A stretch of DNA of 45,431 nucleotides from Gammaproteobacteria bacterium. Its GTDB lineage: Bacteria; Pseudomonadota; Gammaproteobacteria; GCA-2400775. This document shows positions 39,370 to 45,431 of the stretch, in pieces. Location: NCBI GenBank assembly GCA_002400905.2, contig NVRQ02000161.1, positions 1-45,431 on the forward strand. The letters run 5' to 3'. A program made the translations under genes and the position numbers. The notes under the pieces were generated by a model. The model was not told the origin of the DNA. It ran no database searches and saw only the letters and a list, made by a program, of their open reading frames with translations. Positions within the stretch are counted from its first letter, which is position 1, and each line of letters starts with the position of its first letter.

Positions 39370-39917
39370 CAATCGTAGCGAGGGAAAGCCCTGTGATGTT
39401 GTAACAAGCCCGAAAGTCTCTCGGCAATCCGCGCATAACCTTTTGCATTGGGGTGTACTGCATTTAATCTTAGCGCAGGTTGAGATTTAACTTTAGCAAT
39501 AATGTATGTTCGTAAACGAGACTCAATTCATCAGCAAGCTCTCGGTAAAACTCCGGCACTGAAAGAAATATCCCCGGTGTAGGGGTTGCCATTAACACCA
39601 CATCAATATTTCGTTGCTTGGCCAAATTAATCATATTGGCAATATTTACTCGGGTTTGTGCAAGCGTGTCAGTCCATCGGCACTCATTTCTCCAGGAGCG
39701 CCAGCATTAATCACCTTGCGATTGATGCTGGCGCGAGCTTTTGGCTGGGTAACTTTTTTCAGGGTAGGTGTCAGAGCCAAACGTTAAGCTATCACCAAAG
39801 GCGAGTACGGTGTCGTTAGTATCGAGCGTATTGAGTGGGTTCAGAGCATGCTGTGAGGAAAAGACACAGTGCAGCCAGCAAGGCACTGGTGATCAGACGA
39901 TAGTGAGTGAGTCTCAC
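39370..39917 (-). pseudogene. tesA: Decayed tesA-like GDSL esterase/lysophospholipase
   Basis: Reverse-strand fragments in different frames: signal-like VRLTHYRLITSALLAALCLFLTACSEP; NDTVLAFGDSLTFGS; RVNIANMINLAKQRNIDVVLMATPTPGIFLSVPEFYRELADEL; VHPNAKGYARIAERLSGLL. The segment around the GGND block is missing. Confidence 0.85.
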
Positions 39918-39931
39918 GCGTACGAAAGTGA

Positions 39932-40123
39932 TTATCGTAGTTGTTCTTTTTCTTCTAAACTAATTTGCCTGGCTTCGCTTTCAAGCATCACGGGAATGCC
40001 ATCGCGAACAGGGTAGGCTAGAGCGCTCGCCTTGCAAATCAGCTCATTCTTACTTTTGTCATAAATTACGGGTGCCTTGCTGATGGGGCAGACAAGAATA
40101 TCGAGTAATTTTTTATCAATCAT
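39932..40123 (-). CDS. Trm112/YcaR-like protein
   Basis: [55 protein letters not shown]. Confidence 0.9.
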   Translation of the reverse strand: MIDKKLLDILVCPISKAPVIYDKSKNELICKASALAYPVRDGIPVMLESEARQISLEEKEQLR

Positions 40124-40230
40124 GGTGAAGTCACTTAATCAAAAACGTAAAGGCTTAAATTGGTAGCACTATTATACGCTAAAAGTAGGCTAAGCAATGT
40201 CGAGGTAAAGAGGTGAAAATGAAATGCGGT

Positions 40231-40270
40231 AATAACGGCTGGGGATAGCAGGTTATTCCCAGCCGTTATT
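40231..40270 (-). terminator. Hairpin downstream of mscL
   Basis: AATAACGGCTGGG / CCCAGCCGTTATT, 13-bp arms, 3' of mscL on the minus strand. Confidence 0.65.
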
Positions 40271-40288
40271 GCTTGCTCTAAAGGGTTA

Positions 40289-40708
40289 TTATCGTTTAAG
40301 TGAATCGCGAATCTCTTGTAGTAACAAGACTTCATCGCTAGGTTTTTCAGGTTCAGCAGGAGCTTTTACTTCTGCTTTCTTCATAGAGTTCATGCCCTTA
40401 ATAGCCATAAAGATAGCGAAAGCAATAATAATGAAATCAAGCATGGTTTGAATAAAATTACCGTAGTTAATGGTCGGTGCGCCAGCTTCTTGCGCTAATG
40501 CGAGTGACGTATAGCCAGTGTCACTTAAATTGATAAAGAGCTGAGTAAAATCGACACCGCCTAACAACTTACCAATAGGAGGCATTAAAATATCACTAAC
40601 AAACGAGCTGATAATTTTACCAAAAGCCCCGCCGATAATAATACCAACAGCCATATCTACCACATTGCCACGCATTGCAAAATCTTTGAACTCTGACATC
40701 ATGCCCAT
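40289..40708 (-). CDS. mscL: Large-conductance mechanosensitive channel MscL
   Basis: [42 protein letters not shown]. Confidence 0.97.
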   Translation of the reverse strand: MGMMSEFKDFAMRGNVVDMAVGIIIGGAFGKIISSFVSDILMPPIGKLLGGVDFTQLFINLSDTGYTSLALAQEAGAPTINYGNFIQTMLDFIIIAFAIFMAIKGMNSMKKAEVKAPAEPEKPSDEVLLLQEIRDSLKR

Positions 40709-40850
40709 CGTTATACTCTCCTAATTATATTTTAGATTGATTTTGTTGTTGTTTTTAAGATGGAGACTTTATTTGTTGCCGAATCATATAATTACTGCAC
40801 GCACAAAACAATGGCAAACTAATAACCATATTTTATAATGGTTAATCATT

Positions 40851-41045
40851 GCTGTCCCGTTAACTTTTTCCCGTCATTCCGGCGCAGGCCGGAATCCAGA
40901 ATGTCGTTGAAACCACTGGATTCCGGCTTGCGCCGGAATGACGGAGGGGTATTATTGGTTTTCATGTCTCTAGTACCTCAAAACACTCTAATCGCTAAGC
41001 ATTGCACCTGTTGAACAGCGATATATTTCAAGTTAACGGGACAGC
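40851..41045. mobile_element. Inverted-repeat element with 16-bp TIRs
   Basis: GCTGTCCCGTTAACTT (40851-40866) / AAGTTAACGGGACAGC (41030-41045). Confidence 0.75.
40871..40944. repeat. CCGTCATTCCGGCG palindromic repeat nested in the preceding element
   Basis: CCGTCATTCCGGCGCAGGCCGGAATCCAG / CTGGATTCCGGCTTGCGCCGGAATGACGG. Confidence 0.8.
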
Positions 41046-41114
41046 ACTGATGGTTAATAACAATAATTAAGTGTCCAAACAGAGCGTTGAATAGTACCTA
41101 TTTAAGATGAATCG

Positions 41115-41855
41115 ATGATGAATAAACCAATAAAAATCATACATATCACTGACTTACACTTAGCTGATCATGCAGAGGATCAATTATTCGGTATGGATTG
41201 TGATGAATCGCTGAAACACGTTATTACACTATTTAGAGATGATGACTACGATGCGTTATTGATAACTGGCGACATTGCCCACTTAGGTGCGCGTAGCGCC
41301 TATGAACGCTTACGCCTTGCTCTCTCAGAGATAGCGGTGCCAGTTTATTTGTTGCCCGGAAATCATGATGACGTAACGGTTATGAATGACGTGTTTGGTG
41401 GGCTAGAAAAACACGTTATGCTTGGCGACTGGCAATTGATCTTATTGGACTCCAATGAAGGTAATCGCCACTTCGGCCAACTTTCAGATGACGAGCTAAA
41501 TCATCTCGAGGGGCGATTACAAGAGAGCCACGCCAAATATAGCTTGGTTGCATTACACCACCCACCCGTAGAGATAGCGAGCGCATGGATGGATGCCATG
41601 CAATTGAAGAATAAAGAAGCATTTTTCGCTATCATAGAGCGCTATAGCTCGCCCCAAGCAATAGTCTGGGGTCATATTCATCAGGAATTTGACCAGCAAC
41701 GCCAAGGCGTACGACTATTGTCGTCGCCCTCTACGTGCAGTCAGTTCTTACCGCGCAGTGAGCAGCATCAAAAGGATATCTTAGGGCCAGGTTACCGATG
41801 GCTAGAGTTACATACCAACGGTCGTATTGATACCGGCGTGGTTCGTGTTGATTGA
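41115..41855 (+). CDS. CpdA-like 3',5'-cyclic-AMP phosphodiesterase (metallophosphoesterase)
   Basis: IIHITDLHLADHAEDQLFGMD...LLITGDIAHLG...LLPGNHDD...VWGHIHQEFD. Confidence 0.88.
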   Translation: MMNKPIKIIHITDLHLADHAEDQLFGMDCDESLKHVITLFRDDDYDALLITGDIAHLGARSAYERLRLALSEIAVPVYLLPGNHDDVTVMNDVFGGLEKHVMLGDWQLILLDSNEGNRHFGQLSDDELNHLEGRLQESHAKYSLVALHHPPVEIASAWMDAMQLKNKEAFFAIIERYSSPQAIVWGHIHQEFDQQRQGVRLLSSPSTCSQFLPRSEQHQKDILGPGYRWLELHTNGRIDTGVVRVD

Positions 41856-41888
41856 TAGCTCGATAAACTATTTTGGAGAACATTTTTA

Positions 41889-42317
41889 GTGAAGTATTTT
41901 AAACGTAGTGTATTACCCAGTTTGGCCTTGATAGTAGCCGTCAGTAGTCATGCTTTTGCCGTTGAGTTTGAGGCGGGGGAATGGGAAACCGAGGTGCGTA
42001 TTGAATTCAATGGCGCCATATTTCCTGTGCCGTTCACATCAAAAAAATGCCTTAGCCCTGAAGACCCCATCCCCAATACAACGACTAATAACGATAATTG
42101 TAACATCAGTGACGTGACTGACAGTCATGACAGCCTTAACTGGACGCTACATTGCGATGACAAAAAAGGCACAATCCATGGCATAGGCGGCGTTACGTTT
42201 AATAAGTCTGGTTTTACTGGCAGCATGGACATGGAAATTCGCGATGATAAAGGCGAGTTAAAAAATAAACATCGCGCCCTCATGAGTGGTATTCGTAAAG
42301 GGCCATGTAAAGAATAG
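41889..42317 (+). CDS. DUF3617-like secreted protein
   Basis: Signal peptide; FEAGEWETEVRIEFNGAIFPVPFTSKKCLSPED. Confidence 0.65.
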   Translation: MKYFKRSVLPSLALIVAVSSHAFAVEFEAGEWETEVRIEFNGAIFPVPFTSKKCLSPEDPIPNTTTNNDNCNISDVTDSHDSLNWTLHCDDKKGTIHGIGGVTFNKSGFTGSMDMEIRDDKGELKNKHRALMSGIRKGPCKE

Positions 42318-42355
42318 CCTAGACTGTTAATGTCGATCATTAAAGAGCATAAAAC

Positions 42356-42994
42356 ATGACGCAAGTGAGCAGCCAACTGATCATCATTGTCGCGAGCTGG
42401 ATAGTCTATTTTTACATTCATTCCTTCACCGCATCAACCCGTCTAAAACACGTTAATGCAAAGCAAATCGGTTTAAGTACGGTGCACTATCGGCTGCTTT
42501 ATGTCATTTTATCAACCGTATTGTTACTGCCCATTGTCTATTTAATTTGGCAAGACTCAACACCAATGCTTTGGCAGCACGAAGGTGCGGTAAAAGTTAT
42601 ATTAGATGCTATAGCATTGCTAGCAGTGATTGGTTTTATCGTTGTCGCCCGTAGTTATAATATGATCAGCTTTTTAGGGCTCAGCGCAGAGGACTCAAAA
42701 CACCGATTCAGCGTGTCATGGTTGCATCGATTCGTGCGCCACCCCTGGTATTTTTTTGGCTTACTCATAATCTGGACGCGGGATATGAGCGCGCTCTGGT
42801 TAGTCAGTTGTATTTGTATTACCGTATATCTAATCGTAGGCTCGCGCTTAGAAGACAATAAGCTAGTCGCAGAATTCGGTGACGTGTACCGCTATTATCA
42901 GAATAAGATACCTGGCTTAATAATGATGCCAGGGCGTTATTTGAGCGCCGCAGATAGGCAAGAAATAGAGCGGCTTAACACCAATAGCGATTAG
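42356..42994 (+). CDS. Membrane protein, isoprenylcysteine methyltransferase/NnrU-like family
   Basis: Multiple TM helices; C-terminal HRFVRHPWYFFGLLIIWTRDMSALWLVSCICITVYLIVGSRLEDNKLVAEFGDVYRYYQNKIPGLI. Confidence 0.65.
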   Translation: MTQVSSQLIIIVASWIVYFYIHSFTASTRLKHVNAKQIGLSTVHYRLLYVILSTVLLLPIVYLIWQDSTPMLWQHEGAVKVILDAIALLAVIGFIVVARSYNMISFLGLSAEDSKHRFSVSWLHRFVRHPWYFFGLLIIWTRDMSALWLVSCICITVYLIVGSRLEDNKLVAEFGDVYRYYQNKIPGLIMMPGRYLSAADRQEIERLNTNSD

Positions 42995-43027
42995 CGAGTA
43001 TTAATCAAAGCATTAGGGAGGAGAGTG

Positions 43028-43372
43028 ATGACAGAGTGTTTATTTTGTAAATTAATTAGCGGTGATATCCCGGCAGATATCGTTTATCAAGATGGTGACG
43101 TCTTTGCCTTTCGAGATATTAGCCCACAAGCACCGACGCATATTCTCGTCATACCTAAACACCATATTGCCACCATTAACGATGTTGACGAATCACATCA
43201 AGCCTTATTGGGTAAATTAGTGTTAACGGCTAAAAACATTGCCAAAGAGCAAGGCGTGGCTGATGACGGTTATCGCCTAGTGATGAACTGCAATCAAGAT
43301 GGCGGGCAAGCCGTTTATCATATTCACCTACATATATTAGGGGGTCGCTCACTCACCTGGCCGCCTGGTTAA
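43028..43372 (+). CDS. HIT-family nucleotide-binding protein (HinT-like)
   Basis: ECLFCKLISGDIPADIVYQD...QAVYHIHLHILGGRSLTWPPG. Confidence 0.95.
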   Translation: MTECLFCKLISGDIPADIVYQDGDVFAFRDISPQAPTHILVIPKHHIATINDVDESHQALLGKLVLTAKNIAKEQGVADDGYRLVMNCNQDGGQAVYHIHLHILGGRSLTWPPG

Positions 43373-43396
43373 AAGTTCGAAAGTATTGGAATCAAC

Positions 43397-43873
43397 ATGA
43401 ATCAAGAACAAAAACTTGTCTTAGCAACATTAGTCCGAGAGCAACGCTGGGCTGGCCTTGCCACCGTGGGTAACGACGGTGAACCCTTAGCCGCAATGGT
43501 TGCGTATGCCCACGCGATTGATTTTTCCGCCTTTTATATTCACGTCAGCACACTATCGCAACATACGCGACACATGATCGAGCAGCCAAAGGTCTCATTG
43601 ATTATCGCCCAGCCAGACACGGGAGAGGGCGACCCACAAACCTTACCACGCGTCAGCATCAGCGGTGAGGTTGAAGTGATTGAACGTGATAGCACACCGT
43701 ATGAGTCGATTAAGCAAACCTATTTAGAGCGGTTACCCGCATCGGAACAGTTATTTGGGTTCGGTGATTTTGTGTTGTTTCAATTACATCCGCAATCATT
43801 ACGATTTGTTGGCGGGTTTGCGCAAGCGCATAGTGCTACGATTAAGACGTTGTTGGAGTGTGCGGAGCTTTAG
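43397..43873 (+). CDS. HugZ/pyridoxamine 5'-phosphate oxidase-fold protein
   Basis: LVREQRWAGLATVGNDGEPLAAMVAYA...LSQHTRHMIEQPKVSLII. Confidence 0.75.
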   Translation: MNQEQKLVLATLVREQRWAGLATVGNDGEPLAAMVAYAHAIDFSAFYIHVSTLSQHTRHMIEQPKVSLIIAQPDTGEGDPQTLPRVSISGEVEVIERDSTPYESIKQTYLERLPASEQLFGFGDFVLFQLHPQSLRFVGGFAQAHSATIKTLLECAEL

Positions 43874-44271
43874 GTTTCGCCCTATGGGGGCGAGTTACTT
43901 TTGGGGTCAAAAGCACCAAAAACCCGGCTTCCACGCAGCCCTAAAGGATTTCCTTCGGTTACGCCTGGAAGGTCGCGAAAAACCATGCTAACACCCGAAG
44001 AGTGAGAGTTGGCGTACATTATTTTTTATTCTTATAGTTGTAAAACAACAGCAGCGGTGTATCAGATTATTTGTAATTGACCAGAGCATGAACATACTGG
44101 TTAGAAATCATAGTGTTAGCATGAAACTAAGGAAGAGGCGCATATTGCGACAACAGCAATAAGGTGATACAAAGCTGCTATGTATTTTTAACGTGATTAA
44201 TCACAGAAAAGGAGATAAACCGTTGATATCATGGGAAGATCAGGCATTTTATAATGCCCTGCGCGGAATGA

Positions 44272-44305
44272 TAAACAGCAGTAGTGTGATACACAGCTGC
44301 TGTAG
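44272..44305. repeat. Hairpin, one of three related AACAGCA...GTGATACA...AGCTGCT sequences
   Basis: AACAGCAGTAGTGTGATACACAGCTGCTGT; related sequences near 44045 and 44153. Confidence 0.5.
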
Positions 44306-44314
44306 AATAAACTG

Positions 44315-45000
44315 TTAGAGCCTCAAGGATAGAAAGTGAATAAGCTGATAGAACAATTTATTGCCAATTTAAGCGCAGGAGATATTTGGACTGGCTTCTT
44401 AATGCTGGCAATCTTCTATGTTTTAAAAAAAGAGCCCTTTAAGATATTTACCCATTTCAATGATCAGAAAATTAGAGATATCGATCAAGCAAAGTCACTA
44501 TTAGAAAGCGAAAAGTTAGGTAAGGAATCGAATGAATTACTGCGCGAGCATCTTGAGAGTTATGCTTTCAAAAGATACTATGGAATAACCGCAAATAGAG
44601 ATATGCGTACTGCTTTACTGAAGTTCTATCAAAAGCACCAAAACACAGTAGGCTGGCATGATCTAAAGCGGGCTGATTCATATATAAAACCGGATGGGTC
44701 GTCCATAAAAGTTGTGTTGTCGCTGGGTAGCCATATAGGGCGCTGGGCAGTAACTAGCTTAAGCTGGTTTATAGGCCTATATGCACTATTAATTATAGTT
44801 ATTGCTTTTATATCCAAGACCGACAATCAGGTTCAGTTCTTTGCTCTTACATTTTTATCAGTGGCTCTCTTAGTCGCGGCGATGTTGTTTAGTTCAATGA
44901 ATTGGCCGTATTATAGCGCTATCAAAATCCGTGATTGTGCCAATACAGCTCTAACAAAAAAATCAAGCCGACGCTGAAAAGCGCGCAGCTTATTTAGGCG
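44315..45000 (+). mobile_element. Integron-type gene cassette
   Basis: Starts at G^TTAGAGCC (44314/44315), ends at G^TTAGCTTCC (45000/45001). The R'' box GCTCTAAC is the reverse complement of its own GTTAGAGC start, as expected for a circularisable cassette. Confidence 0.75.
44336..44977 (+). CDS. Cassette-borne membrane protein of unknown function
   Basis: 213 aa, N-terminal TM and two C-terminal TM helices; GTG start; last codons and the TGA lie inside the attC-like site. Confidence 0.75.
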   Translation: MNKLIEQFIANLSAGDIWTGFLMLAIFYVLKKEPFKIFTHFNDQKIRDIDQAKSLLESEKLGKESNELLREHLESYAFKRYYGITANRDMRTALLKFYQKHQNTVGWHDLKRADSYIKPDGSSIKVVLSLGSHIGRWAVTSLSWFIGLYALLIIVIAFISKTDNQVQFFALTFLSVALLVAAMLFSSMNWPYYSAIKIRDCANTALTKKSSRR

Positions 45001-45006
45001 TTAGCT
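44948..45006 (+). other. attC-like recombination site
   Basis: GCTCTAAC-AAAAAAA-TCAAGCCGACGC-TGAAAA-GCGCGCAGCTTA-TTTAGGC-GTTAGC: R''-L''-loop-L'-R' architecture very close to classical 59-base elements. Confidence 0.8.
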
Positions 45007-45025
45007 TCCAAAAGCCGGAATCATA

Positions 45026-45349
45026 GTGGCCAGTAAAATTAGCGAAATCACCAGAAGAGATATCCTAGACTCTATTTTTCTAGAGCAGATCAACATGTAC
45101 GGTCGCCTTGGAGAAACTGAATTTCTCTCGCGAGTTTGGGATCTTGATTCTATGCCATCAACTGATGCCAGGTTTAGTAATGCAACCGGGGATATTTGGC
45201 AACACACCGTAAACAACGAAGACTGGGAACCTGGATGGGTCTTCTCGGATGCTAGGTTTAACCTAATGCGGGGAGATGATGAAACATTCCTAAGATTTCT
45301 TTCGCTGACCGCCAAGGAGAGCGAAGCGAAGGCGGTTAGTCGCCGATAG
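45026..45349 (+). pseudogene. Truncated AbiJ-NTD3-like protein
   Basis: ISEITRRDILDSIFLEQINMYGRLGETEFLSRVWDLDSMPSTDARFSNATGDIWQHTVNNEDWEPGWVFSDARFNLMRGDDETFLRFLS, then unrelated LTAKESEAKAVSRR*. Confidence 0.7.
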
Positions 45350-45424
45350 GCAACGCTGATTTATTTTTTCGTAATTGTGAGCGATAGCGAGCGATGGAGA
45401 AGAAAATAAACAGCTTTAGTTGCC
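45346..45424. mobile_element. MITE-like inverted repeat at the right window edge
   Basis: GGCAACGCTGATTTATTTTTTC vs GAAGAAAATAAACAGCTTTAGTTGCC (imperfect inverted repeat); left end resembles the fliE-fliF element end GGAACCTCTGATTTATTC. Confidence 0.55.
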
Positions 45425-45431
45425 GTAGAGC

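Noticed and set aside
39275-39490. 71-aa ORF overlapping the tsaB end and tesA remnant
   Set aside because: Spans the tsaB 3' end, the MITE TIR and antisense pseudogene; not a credible gene.
43755-43991. 78-aa ORF overlapping the hugZ-like end
   Set aside because: Reads a different frame of the HugZ-like gene and then a repeat; no family resemblance.
43984-44123. CATGCTAACAC / GTGTTAGCATG 11-bp inverted repeat, considered as a long VCR-like attC
   Set aside because: Outer arms pair but there is no inner L''/L' pairing and the core does not fit GTTRRRY, so it is not supported as attC.
1-45431. CRISPR array, tRNA or rRNA genes
   Set aside because: No regularly spaced identical repeats and no tRNA/rRNA signatures noticed on either strand.

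Overview
The window (about 45 kb) is mostly a gammaproteobacterial polar-flagellum and chemotaxis locus on the + strand. The order is: PilZ-like protein, fleQ-fleS-fleR, fliE-fliF-fliG-fliH-fliI-fliJ, fliK, fliL-fliM-fliN-fliO-fliP-fliQ-fliR-flhB, flhA-flhF-fleN-fliA, cheY-cheZ-cheA-cheB, motC-motD, parC/parP-like genes and cheW. A minus-strand segment follows, with a REC-GGDEF-EAL protein, a stand-alone FlhB C-terminal-domain protein and a second FliK-like protein. Downstream are a GYF/pentapeptide-repeat membrane protein, tandem response regulators, tsaB, a decayed tesA, a Trm112-like gene, mscL, a CpdA-like phosphodiesterase, a HIT protein and a HugZ-like protein. The most interesting accessory signal is at the right edge. 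One complete integron-type gene cassette (about 44315-45000) has an attC-like site whose R'' box is complementary to the cassette's own start. It is followed by a second cassette start carrying a truncated AbiJ-NTD3-like (phage-defence) ORF next to a MITE-like inverted repeat. The window also holds several small inverted-repeat (MITE-like) elements, and many of them sit exactly on the stop codons of upstream genes, often at a CTAG or ATAA target. Other points of interest are sigma-54 promoter candidates, a FleQ-box-like site upstream of fleQ, and a short acidic/LL peptide motif shared by FliM, FliN, CheZ and (twice) the CheA linker. All calls are from reading the sequence; no searches were run.
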